This document shows, piece by piece, positions 51,930-59,610 of a stretch of DNA of 64,000 nucleotides. The position numbers and the translations under genes are program-made. The notes beneath the pieces are model-generated. The model did not search any database, was not told the origin of the DNA, and was given only the letters and a program-made list of their open reading frames with translations. The stretch's first letter is position 1, and every line of letters begins with the position of its first letter. This DNA comes from Amycolatopsis coloradensis (lineage in GTDB: Bacteria > Actinomycetota > Actinomycetes > Mycobacteriales > Pseudonocardiaceae), in contig NZ_CP150484.1 in assembly GCF_037997115.1 (NCBI RefSeq), positions 5,166,126-5,230,125 on the forward strand, written 5' to 3'.

Positions 51930-54900
51930 GCCCGTACGGACAGTTCACCACCGACGGCCTGGTACTGACCTGCGACGGCCACGAACAGCGGGTTCGATGG
52001 CGGGCCGGTGACCGGCTGGAGCTGCTGTACGAGCGCCTCTGCGATCGGTTGCGCGCCAACGGGCTCGGAGACCGCCTGGCAGTGGACGCAGAAGGCGTGA
52101 AGGTCACGTTCGACGGGCTGGACGAGCGAGCCAATCGGCTCGCCCGGCACCTGCTGGCGCGAGGGGTACGGCCCGGTGACCGGATCGGGCTGCTGTTCGC
52201 CGAACCGGTGCATCCCTACGTCGCGATGCTCGCCGTGCTCAAGGTCAACGCGGCGTATGTGCCGCTGGACGTGGGCTTTCCGGACGACCGCCTGGCCTAC
52301 ATCGTCCAGGACGCCGGCGTCCGGCTCGTGATCTCGACCTCCGGGCTGCGCGATCGGTTCGAACCGGGCAGTGTCGACCTGGTCTGCCTGGACGACGACT
52401 CGGACCGGATCGCCGCGCTGCCGGGAACACGGCTCAGCACGGCTGAGAAGGGCACACCTGCCGACGAACTCTGTTACGTCGTCTACACCTCCGGCTCGAC
52501 CGGACGACCGAAAGGCGTGACGATCGACCACGCCTCGATCTGCAACTTCGTCCTGGTCGCCGCCGACGTCTACGGCATCCGGGACACCGACAGGGTCTAC
52601 CAGGGCATGACGATCGCGTTCGACTTCTCGGTCGAGGAGATCTGGGTGCCGTTGCTGAGCGGTGCGACGCTCGTGCCGAAACCCGGCGGTGCCGCACTCG
52701 TCGGGCACGATCTCCTCGAATTCCTGCGGGAGAACCGGGTCACCGCGTTGTGCTGCGTCCCGACCCTGCTGGCCAGCCTCGACGAGGACCTGCCGCTGCT
52801 GCGGTTCCTCCTGGTGTCCGGCGAAGCGTGCCCCGAAGACCTCGTACGTCGCTGGTACCGCGCGGACAGGCGATTCCTCAACGTCTACGGTCCGACAGAG
52901 GCGACGGTCACCGCGACGTGGTCCGTGCTGCGCCCAGACCGGCCGGTGACCATCGGGGTACCCCTACCCACCTATTCGGTCGTCATCCTCGATCCGGACG
53001 AGCCGAGGGCGCTGGCCGCGGGTGAGCTGGGGGAGATCGGTATCGCGGGGATCGGGCTCGCCGGCGGCTATTTGAACCGGCCGGACTTGACCGAGCGCGC
53101 GTTCATCCCGGACTTCCTCGGCATCGGGCACAATCCGTCCCGCCGGATCTACCGCACCGGCGATCTGGGCCGGATCACCCCGGACGGGGAGATCGAATAC
53201 CACGGCCGTGCCGATACACAGGTGAAGATCCGTGGCTACCGCGTCGAGCTCACCGAGATCGAGTCGGTCCTCCTGCGGATACCCGGCATCGCCCAGGCGG
53301 TGGTCGAAACCCACCACCCGGACGCGGGCACCACCGAACTGGTCGCCTACTACAGCCTGCGGCGCGACAACGAGGACGCCGATCCCGGAGAACTCCGTCG
53401 CCGCTTGGCGGAACTACTGCCGGGCTACATGGTGCCCGCCTATCTCGAACAGCTCGACCACATCCCGTTGACACCGGCGGGCAAAGCCGACCGTAAGCAT
53501 CTCCCGGCACCCACGAGCCCGAGAAGAGCGGCGAGCGACGTCGACTACGTGGCGCCCGCCACCGAGACCGAACTGCGTCTGGCGGAGGCCTTGAGCGGTG
53601 TCCTCGGGATCGAGCCGGTCTCGGTGACGGGGCACTTCTTCGACGACTACGGTGCCGACTCCCTGCTGCTGGCCAAGTTCTGCGCCGTGATCCGGGATCG
53701 TGGCGAGGTCGCCCCGCTGTCGGCCAGAGAGGTGTACCTCAACCCGACCATTCGCGGCCTCGCCGAGTCGACCACCTCCGCGGCCGAGGTCACGGTCGCT
53801 CGCGCCGAGGAGCCGCGCCGGGCGTCCACCGCGTCGTACGTCCTCTGTGGACTGTTCCAGCTCATTGCCTTCCTCGCCTATGCCGCCGGTTCGGGCTGGC
53901 TCCTGGACACGGGATTCGTCTGGATCGACGCCGCGACGGGCTTCGCCGAGAGCTACGCGCGCGCCGCCGGGCTCGGGCTCGCCGTGTTCGTCGTTCTATC
54001 CGTGGTGCCGGTCTTGGCGAAGTGGGCGATCGTCGGCCGGTGGAAGCCGGGGGAGATCCCGCTGTGGAGCGTCGGCTACCTGCGCTTCTGGACAGTCAAG
54101 ACCTTGGTCAGGTTCAGCCCGCTGATGCTGTTCGTCGGCACTCCGCTGTACTCGTGGTACCTGCGGGCGCTCGGTGCGGACATCGGCAAGGGCGCCCTGA
54201 TCCTCTCCAGGAACCCGCCGGTCTGCACCGATCTGCTCAGCGTCGGTGCCGGGGCGGTCATCCGGAAGGACGCCTACTTCTCGTGCTACCGCGCCAGAGC
54301 GGGCCGGATCCAGACCGGCACGGTCACGCTCGGCGCCAACGCCTTCGTCGGCGAAATGACCGTGCTCGACATCGGCACGGCGCTCGGGGACGACGCGCAG
54401 CTCGGCCACTCGTCGTCCTTGCACTCCGGACAGTCCGTCCCCAGCGGCGAGAGCTGGCACGGGTCGCCCGCTCGCCTCTCCAGCGTGGACTACCGGGCGC
54501 TCGGCACGGTCGCGCGCGGCAGGCTCAGGCCGATCGTCTTCTGCGTGGCCAGCGTGCTTCTTCTGCTGCTCGGCACGCTTCCCCTGACGCTGGGTGGAGC
54601 CGGTGTGCTCGTCGAACAGTGGTTCACGACGACGGTGGACTTCACGAGCTGGGCCTTCTACCTCGGCCGGATCGCCGACTCGGCGCTGATGTATTTCGGT
54701 GCGCTGCTCGCCGGGCTGGTGGTCGTCCTCACGATCCCGCGCCTGCTCGGCCTGTTCCTCCGGCCGGACCGCGTCTACCCGCTCTATGGCAGGCATTTCG
54801 CGATCCAGCGGCTGATCGCGCGGCTGACGAACTTGCGCGCGTACACGTACCTGTTCGGGGACAGCAGCTACATTGTGTACTACCTGCGTGCGCTGGGGTA

Positions 54901-55978
54901 CGACCTGTCGAAGGTCCAGCAGACCGGATCCAACTTCGGGGTCGAGGTCAAGCACGAGACACCGTTCCTGAGCACGGTCGGCACCGGGACGATGGTCTCT
55001 GACGGCCTTTCGCTGCTCAACGCAGACTTCTCCGCTTCGTCGTTCCGGCTGCGCAGGACGTCCGTCGCGCCGCAGGCGTTCCTGGGCAACGAAATCGCCT
55101 TCCCGCCGGGCGCGAAGATCGGCCGAAACTGCCTGCTGGCCACCAAGGTCCTCGTTCCCTTGGACGGACCGGTCCGGGAGAACATCGGCCTCTTGGGCTC
55201 GCCCGCGTTCGAGATCCCTCGCACCGTCCGCCGTGACACCGGGTTCGAGCACCTCGGCACGGGGGACGCGCTGCGCCGGGGCCTGAGGGCGAAGAACCGG
55301 CACAACACCGTCACCATCGGCGTCTACCTGCTCGTGCACTGGCTGCACCTGTTCGGAATCCTGTTGATCGGCGCGGCGGCCGGAGTCCTGCACGCGCGGT
55401 TCGGCCCGCTCGCCGTCGGTGGCGGCATCGTGGCGACGCTGGTGTTCTCGGTCGCGTTCCTCATGCTGGCGGAACTGGCCGTACAGGGCTTCCGGGCGAT
55501 GCGGCCGCTGTTCTGCTCGATCTACGATCCGGCCTTCTGGCGGCACGAACGGTTCTGGAAGCTCAGTCCCGCCCGCTATCTCGCGTTGTTCGACGGGACT
55601 ACGTTCAAGCCGTTCCTCTTGCGCCGTCTCGGCGTCCGGATCGGCCGCCGTGTCTTCGACGACGGATGCGCCATCCCGGAACGGTCCCTGGTGAGCATCG
55701 GCGACGACTGCGTGCTCAACCTGCACACCGTCGTGCAAGGACATTCGCTCGAGGACGGGACGTTCAAGTCCGACCACATCACCATCGGCGCGGGATGCAC
55801 GCTCGGTGTCGGCGCCTTCGTCCACTATGGAGTGATGATGGAGGAAGGGGTGATCGCCGAGGCCGACGCGTTCCTGATGAAGGGCACCGTGGCCCCGGCG
55901 CGAACCCGCTGGCACGCCAATCCGGCGGTCGAACTCGAAGCGGCCGCCGAGATCGCCGCGGTAAGGAGGTTGCCATGA
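51926..55978 (+). CDS. Single-module membrane NRPS, epsilon-poly-lysine-synthetase-like homopolymer synthetase
   Basis: 1350 residues. The adenylation domain spans about 1-515 (YVVYTSGSTGRPKG, FDFSVEEIW, NVYGPTEATVT, YRTGDLGRITPDGE, PAGKADRK). The carrier domain has the phosphopantetheine Ser579 (DYGADSLLL). The rest alternates membrane helix pairs (about 635-705, 868-945, 1125-1185) with three outer or inner domains showing hexapeptide-type beta-helix repeats (748-848, 955-1105, 1215-1330). This is the layout of poly-lysine synthetase, in which the tandem domains join monomers into a chain without a condensation domain. Read by alignment to GrsA, the specificity residues are about D-F-E-C-L-S-V-V-T-K. 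With aspartate kinase upstream and an aminotransferase remnant downstream, the monomer is probably 2,4-diaminobutyrate. Confidence 0.85.
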   Translation: MSPYGQFTTDGLVLTCDGHEQRVRWRAGDRLELLYERLCDRLRANGLGDRLAVDAEGVKVTFDGLDERANRLARHLLARGVRPGDRIGLLFAEPVHPYVAMLAVLKVNAAYVPLDVGFPDDRLAYIVQDAGVRLVISTSGLRDRFEPGSVDLVCLDDDSDRIAALPGTRLSTAEKGTPADELCYVVYTSGSTGRPKGVTIDHASICNFVLVAADVYGIRDTDRVYQGMTIAFDFSVEEIWVPLLSGATLVPKPGGAALVGHDLLEFLRENRVTALCCVPTLLASLDEDLPLLRFLLVSGEACPEDLVRRWYRADRRFLNVYGPTEATVTATWSVLRPDRPVTIGVPLPTYSVVILDPDEPRALAAGELGEIGIAGIGLAGGYLNRPDLTERAFIPDFLGIGHNPSRRIYRTGDLGRITPDGEIEYHGRADTQVKIRGYRVELTEIESVLLRIPGIAQAVVETHHPDAGTTELVAYYSLRRDNEDADPGELRRRLAELLPGYMVPAYLEQLDHIPLTPAGKADRKHLPAPTSPRRAASDVDYVAPATETELRLAEALSGVLGIEPVSVTGHFFDDYGADSLLLAKFCAVIRDRGEVAPLSAREVYLNPTIRGLAESTTSAAEVTVARAEEPRRASTASYVLCGLFQLIAFLAYAAGSGWLLDTGFVWIDAATGFAESYARAAGLGLAVFVVLSVVPVLAKWAIVGRWKPGEIPLWSVGYLRFWTVKTLVRFSPLMLFVGTPLYSWYLRALGADIGKGALILSRNPPVCTDLLSVGAGAVIRKDAYFSCYRARAGRIQTGTVTLGANAFVGEMTVLDIGTALGDDAQLGHSSSLHSGQSVPSGESWHGSPARLSSVDYRALGTVARGRLRPIVFCVASVLLLLLGTLPLTLGGAGVLVEQWFTTTVDFTSWAFYLGRIADSALMYFGALLAGLVVVLTIPRLLGLFLRPDRVYPLYGRHFAIQRLIARLTNLRAYTYLFGDSSYIVYYLRALGYDLSKVQQTGSNFGVEVKHETPFLSTVGTGTMVSDGLSLLNADFSASSFRLRRTSVAPQAFLGNEIAFPPGAKIGRNCLLATKVLVPLDGPVRENIGLLGSPAFEIPRTVRRDTGFEHLGTGDALRRGLRAKNRHNTVTIGVYLLVHWLHLFGILLIGAAAGVLHARFGPLAVGGGIVATLVFSVAFLMLAELAVQGFRAMRPLFCSIYDPAFWRHERFWKLSPARYLALFDGTTFKPFLLRRLGVRIGRRVFDDGCAIPERSLVSIGDDCVLNLHTVVQGHSLEDGTFKSDHITIGAGCTLGVGAFVHYGVMMEEGVIAEADAFLMKGTVAPARTRWHANPAVELEAAAEIAAVRRLP

Positions 55979-56328
55979 CCCACGCTTCCACGACGAGGCC
56001 GGCGCTGGCGCCTCGCGTCGAGGGCTCCCTGCCGGGGCCGCGCTCCGCGGAGTTCCTCGAACACCAGCGCCAGTGGGAATCCAGTGCGCGGGCCTATCCG
56101 CGCCACCTGGGTATCGAGCTGGCCGATCCGAGCGATGGCCGCCCGGCAGGCGGATATGCCCGCGCCGTGCAGGCCCACGCGCTGCGGCATGGGCTGATCG
56201 TCGAACTCGGCGGCCGCGACGACAGCGTGATCCGGCTGATGCCACCGCTCACCGTGACCGCCGAGGAGATCGAGCTCGCGTGCGGGATCCTCCTCGACGC
56301 GATCGGGCGCTGCTGCCCGGCAGGGTAG
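55975..56328 (+). CDS. Internally deleted diaminobutyrate aminotransferase (mini-Dat)
   Basis: 117 residues in an intact frame. Residues 1-45 (SLPGPRSAEFLEHQ, WESSARAYPRHL) match the start of class III diaminobutyrate-2-oxoglutarate aminotransferases. From residue 46 (GIELADPSDGRPAGG, then RHGLIVELGGRDDSVIRLMP) it matches their C-terminal domain. The ~300 residues between, including the PLP lysine and the dimer core, are missing. The apparent join is at 56109/56110 and keeps the frame. It is coupled to the NRPS by ATGA. It cannot be an aminotransferase alone. Options are true deletion, assembly artefact or a repurposed small protein. Confidence 0.8.
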   Translation: MTHASTTRPALAPRVEGSLPGPRSAEFLEHQRQWESSARAYPRHLGIELADPSDGRPAGGYARAVQAHALRHGLIVELGGRDDSVIRLMPPLTVTAEEIELACGILLDAIGRCCPAG

Positions 56329-56335
56329 GGCACCG

Positions 56336-56393
56336 CTGGTTGGTATTATTATACCGCCCACTGCTAGGGTGCCGGTATAATAATACCAACCAG
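56336..56393. promoter_or_regulatory. Large AT-rich inverted repeat, operator and possible promoter
   Basis: Perfect 21-base inverted arms (56336-56356 and 56373-56393) with a 16-base spacer. Each arm holds the near-palindrome GGTATTATTATACC, and each contains TATAAT read outward. The right TATAAT (56376-56381) lies 27 bases before the metallopeptidase start and could be its -10 box. Two operator half-systems bound by a dimer of dimers are likely; the regulator is not identified. Confidence 0.7.
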
Positions 56394-56408
56394 TGACACG
56401 AGGATCCG

Positions 56409-57215
56409 ATGATCGAACTGAAGACGCCCGCCGAGATCGAGCGCATGCACGTGACCGGGCGTTTCGTCGCCGAAGTGCTCACCGAGGTCGGCGACCTCGC
56501 GAACGTGGGCGTCAACCTGATGGACTTGGAACACCACGTACGCGGCATGATCGAGCGGCGGGGCGCGGAGTCGTGCTACTGGGACTACGCGCCGTCCTTC
56601 GGCAAAGGCCCGTTCCGCAACGTGATCTGCCTGGCGGTCAACGACGCCGTCCTGCACGGCCTTCCCCACGACTACACGCTGCGCGACGGCGACGTGCTCA
56701 CCGCGGACCTCGCGGTGAAGATCGACGGCTGGGCGGCCGACTCGGCGCGCACGGTCATCGTCGGGACGCCCGCCGAGGAGGATCTGCGGATCGTCCGCGC
56801 CACCGAGGAGGCATTGGAGGCCGCGATCGAGGCCGCGCGTCCGGGCAATCGCCTCGGCGACATCTCCGCGGCCATCTGGGCGGTGGCCCGTGCCCACGGC
56901 TATCCGGTGAACACCGAGTTCGGTGGCCACGGCATCGGCCGCACCATGCACGAGGAACTCCACATTCCCAACAAGGGCAAGGCGGGCCGTGGCCTGAAGC
57001 TCCAACCAGGACTCACCGTCGCGCTCGAACCCTGGTTCGCCCGCACGACCGACCGGATCGTCTTCGATGACGACGGCTGGACCATCCGCTCGGCCGACGG
57101 TTCCCGCGCGGCCCATTCCGAGCACACGGTGGCGATCACCGAGGGCGCTCCGCTCGTGCTCACCAGGCGCGAGGACGAAGTTGCGGCCGACCGTGTGTCC
57201 ACAAAGGGTTCCTGA
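56409..57215 (+). CDS. Type I methionine aminopeptidase-like metallopeptidase (M24)
   Basis: 268 residues with the pita-bread fold and the five metal ligands Asp100 (ADLAVKIDG), Asp111 (AADSART), His174 (GGHGIGR), Glu207 (ALEPWF) and Glu238 (HSEHTV), plus His83 (AVLHGLP). It removes N-terminal Met or another N-terminal residue. Its place after a homopolymer synthetase is suggestive, since poly-lysine producers carry a zinc aminopeptidase next to the synthetase to cut the polymer; this is inference. The last ~10 residues (VAADRVSTKGS) are encoded by a 95-bp tandem repeat. Transcription may start at the AT-rich palindrome 5'. Confidence 0.85.
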   Translation: MIELKTPAEIERMHVTGRFVAEVLTEVGDLANVGVNLMDLEHHVRGMIERRGAESCYWDYAPSFGKGPFRNVICLAVNDAVLHGLPHDYTLRDGDVLTADLAVKIDGWAADSARTVIVGTPAEEDLRIVRATEEALEAAIEAARPGNRLGDISAAIWAVARAHGYPVNTEFGGHGIGRTMHEELHIPNKGKAGRGLKLQPGLTVALEPWFARTTDRIVFDDDGWTIRSADGSRAAHSEHTVAITEGAPLVLTRREDEVAADRVSTKGS

Positions 57216-57371
57216 GCCCGTTTGCCTTTGCGGCCAGTGCCGGTGTGCGTACCAGGCGGCCTCGCGGGGTTTTCGTTGCGGCCGACCGTGTGTCCACAAA
57301 GGGTTCCTGAGCCCGTTTGCCTTTGCGGCCAGTGCCGGTGTGCGTACCAGGCGGCCTCGCGGGGTTTTCGT
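57180..57371. repeat. 95-bp tandem repeat, two copies
   Basis: The unit from GTTGCGGCCGACCGTGTGTC to GCGGGGTTTTC is 95 bases and occurs at 57180-57274 and 57275-57369 with no visible difference. The first copy covers the end of the metallopeptidase gene. It is not an IS or CRISPR; it resembles a short dispersed intergenic repeat that was tandemly duplicated. Confidence 0.85.
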
Positions 57372-57701
57372 TCTCCGGTGCCGCCGGCGTGAATAGGCTC
57401 GCTCGCGTCCGGCCACCCAACCGGGCGATCATCGGCCTTCGTCATCAACACCATCGCCTGTGGCAACAGGGATGATCTCGTGAAGCCGGACATCTCGTTC
57501 GGCGACGGGATGGGACCAACCGGTGCTTCGCGAACGCCGGCGTCACCGGCACGGAGGCCGGGCGGTGTGGCATCGCCCGGCCTCCGTCCTGGTCGCCCCT
57601 GGGTGATGTTCGACCGAAAACTCCGAATACGGCCCGTCGTCACGGCGCGACCGTTAGAGTGAATGGTCGCTGTTGTCATCACCCATGAGGAGTAGCGGTT
57701 C
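57372..57701. other. Gap with a strong terminator hairpin
   Basis: 330 bases with no convincing gene. ACGGAGGCCGGGCG (57551-57564) and CGCCCGGCCTCCGT (57574-57587) make a perfect 14-bp stem with a 9-base loop, a likely terminator for the metallopeptidase. A 60-codon GTG frame at 57480-57662 reads through this hairpin and is probably not coding. Confidence 0.6.
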
Positions 57702-57851
57702 ATGATCGCCGAGAGCGCGAACCAGCAGAGCGTGACCTTCCCGCAGGAAGCCACGCCGATCTTCGACCTGGTCGCGAAGATGGTGGCGCGGACGCAGAGC
57801 GAGGATGAGCACGACTTCGACCGCGAAGCCGGTCTCGCGACCTCGGTGTAG
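57702..57851 (+). CDS. Small acidic protein, 49 residues
   Basis: Starts MIAESANQQSVTFP and ends EAGLATSV, with a helix-like middle (ATPIFDLVAKMVARTQSEDE). RBS GAGGAGTAG lies 7 bases before ATG 57702. No cysteines, no signal, no membrane segment. It could be a small regulatory or adaptor protein. A precursor-peptide role was considered but no modification enzyme is adjacent. It ends 14 bases before the convergent hypothetical gene. Confidence 0.5.
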   Translation: MIAESANQQSVTFPQEATPIFDLVAKMVARTQSEDEHDFDREAGLATSV

Positions 57852-57865
57852 CTTCCCGCCGAGAG

Positions 57866-58525
57866 TCATTCAGGTGGCGTGCCCGTGTGGGCACGGAGTT
57901 CCGCGGCCGTGCGGCGGGCGTGGGCCAGACCGTCGAGGATCCATTGCGGGGGCTGACGGTCGTTGGTCGCGATCCGCTCGTAGGCGGCGACCAGCCTTTC
58001 CGCGATCTTCAGCCGGGCGTCCGCGGCCGCCGGTTCGCGCACCGCTTCGCCTTCGCCCTGTTCAGCCGGGATCGTGACCAGGGCGAGGTGCCCGGCCGGC
58101 GAACGGGCCGGTTCCGTCCCGGACTCGGCGGTGTCGGGTCGCTGTTCCGGAGTCGGCAGCCGTCGTAGGTGGAAGTCCGTCTGCTCGGTGTGTTCCGGCG
58201 CACCCTCGCGGCGCGCGTTCTGCGAGGGGAAGGGAACCGCGCGGAACCGCGCGACCGAGGGCCAGTACCGGGTCCGCACGGACCGCGGGGTCGCGCCGTC
58301 GAGTCCGTATGCGATCTCCTGCCAAGTCTTCCCGTCGAGCCTCGCGGCGACCACCGCCGCCTCGAGGACCTGCTGTGCCATCCCGATCAGGCCGGAATGA
58401 TCCCGCGTCGAGCACGCGTCCTCCCGGGCGGCGTTCGCGGCGAGATCGGCCAGCTCCGCCGCGTGCGCGGCGAGGATCAGGTGAGCCCGGGTGGCGGCGG
58501 TGGGGATGGAGTGGCGGGTGGTCAC
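57866..58525 (-). CDS. Hypothetical protein with N-terminal helical/HTH-like part
   Basis: 219 residues, soluble. The first half is Ala-rich and helical (HLILAAHAAELADLAANAA, GMAQQVLEAAVVAARLDG) and contains KTWQEIAYGLDGATPRSVRTRYWPSV, a helix-turn-helix-like segment of sigma-factor-like type. The middle is charged and probably disordered. The C-terminal part is ADARLKIAERLVAAYERIA, then WILDGLAHARRTAAELRAH. GTG 58525 is chosen for GAGGGG upstream; the frame is open further to 58639. A DNA-binding role is possible. No family named. Confidence 0.6.
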   Translation of the reverse strand: MTTRHSIPTAATRAHLILAAHAAELADLAANAAREDACSTRDHSGLIGMAQQVLEAAVVAARLDGKTWQEIAYGLDGATPRSVRTRYWPSVARFRAVPFPSQNARREGAPEHTEQTDFHLRRLPTPEQRPDTAESGTEPARSPAGHLALVTIPAEQGEGEAVREPAAADARLKIAERLVAAYERIATNDRQPPQWILDGLAHARRTAAELRAHTGTPPE

Positions 58526-58623
58526 CGTCCACCCCTCGTAGCGGGCCGGGGGATCGACAAGAGGCTCGCGGAATCCCGCATGCCGTGACTCACAGGTGTT
58601 CTCACCTTCTCTGATATGCAGAC

Positions 58624-58639
58624 TTGCATAAATATGCAA
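58624..58639. promoter_or_regulatory. Palindrome TTGCAT-AAAT-ATGCAA
   Basis: A perfect 16-base AT-rich inverted repeat in the divergent region between the hypothetical protein and the ArsR gene, with a third ATGCA half-site at 58616-58620. It is likely an operator for one of the flanking DNA-binding proteins. Confidence 0.55.
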
Positions 58640-58792
58640 TTCGTGAACTTGTGCTGGTGCTCAAATAATGCGTTTTTGTGCCCTGATCGGGTGTGGTCGT
58701 GCCCGATCGGCGCGGGATGAGGTTCGGCGACTCCGGAAATCGGGCACGATCAGGGGTGTGCGGACGGCTGGACCTGCGGGGAAGGGATGCCG

Positions 58793-59158
58793 ATGAACAG
58801 CCCCCTGTATCAGGCGACGGCGGAGTTCTTCAAGACGCTGGGGCACCCCGTCCGGATCCGCGTGCTCGAACTGCTCAGCGAGCGGGAGCATCACGTCTCG
58901 GAGCTGCTCGCCGACCTCGGCATCGAGCCCGCCAACCTGTCGCAGCAGCTCGCCGTCCTGCGTCGCGCCAACCTGGTGGTGCCCCGCAAGGAAGGCGCGA
59001 CCGTCTCCTACTCGCTGAGCAGTCCGTCGGTCACCGAACTGCTCACCGTCGCTCGCGGGATCCTGACCGGGGTCATCGCCGGCCGGCTGGGGTTGCTCGA
59101 CGATCTGCAGAATTCCGCCGGATTTTCCGGTGGTGTGTCTTCACCTGAAAAAGGGTGA
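58793..59158 (+). CDS. ArsR-family transcriptional regulator
   Basis: 121 residues. Winged helix pattern: FFKTLGHPVRIRVLELLSER, HHVSELLADLGIEPANLSQQ and LRRANLVVPRKEGATVSYSL. No Cys is present at all, so it is not a classic thiolate metal sensor; a His/Asp metal site or a non-metal signal is more likely. ATG 58793 is preferred over 58787 because GGGGAAGGG lies 6 bases before it. It stands alone; its usual neighbour (transporter) is not present. Confidence 0.83.
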   Translation: MNSPLYQATAEFFKTLGHPVRIRVLELLSEREHHVSELLADLGIEPANLSQQLAVLRRANLVVPRKEGATVSYSLSSPSVTELLTVARGILTGVIAGRLGLLDDLQNSAGFSGGVSSPEKG

Positions 59159-59610
59159 AAATCGAAAACGGTATATTTCGCTCGCTCATGGCGTCAGGTG
59201 ATCGTCATTTGTTTTCGTCGACGGCGTCCGTGCGTTGCTCGCTCGATTCTGAATTGTCATCGCGGGGGAGCGTGCCATTTCCGGCGACCGTCCTCCTCGT
59301 CTCCTCGACCAGAGAGTCGAAGATGGGGGTTCCGCACAGCTCCACATGGTCCTCCGTCGTGCCGGTCTTCGTGCCCGGTCATCTTGCCCCGGAACGGCTT
59401 CTTCGATCCAGTTCCGCCGGGCAATGCACTCGATAGAGCTCACCCTCGGGGGTGAACCATTAGCTGATGCGAAAAGCCGAGTGTATGACACGACTCTTTC
59501 CGCGCGCACTCAGTCCCGCCGGTTGCGAAATAAGGATTTCACCTTCCCACGATCGGACGAGAAAAGGATTTCTCTCGCCTCGGGCGGCCCGCGTGTCGAA
59601 CTCGTGGCGA
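59159..59610. other. Non-coding gap
   Basis: 452 bases, AT-richer than its neighbours, with no frame of actinobacterial codon pattern, no clear hairpin terminator and no mobile element. I see nothing further in it. Confidence 0.5.

Noticed and set aside
51926-55978. Ordinary NRPS with condensation and thioesterase domains
   Set aside because: No HHxxxDG condensation motif or GxSxG thioesterase motif was found; the C-terminal two-thirds are membrane helices and beta-helix repeats.
53996-56245. 749-codon minus-strand frame over the synthetase gene
   Set aside because: Antisense shadow; charged low-complexity sequence with no start signal, opposite to well-supported A, carrier and beta-helix domains.
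57180-57371. CRISPR-like direct repeats
   Set aside because: Only two adjacent 95-bp copies without spacers and no cas genes.
57480-57662. 60-codon GTG frame
   Set aside because: It reads through a perfect 14-bp terminator hairpin and has no conserved look.
57702-57851. Ribosomal peptide (RiPP) precursor
   Set aside because: No Cys or Ser/Thr-rich core, no leader/core break and no modifying enzyme next to it; kept only as a small protein.
59159-59610. Hidden gene in the gap after the ArsR gene
   Set aside because: Frames on both strands lack RBS, codon bias and domains.
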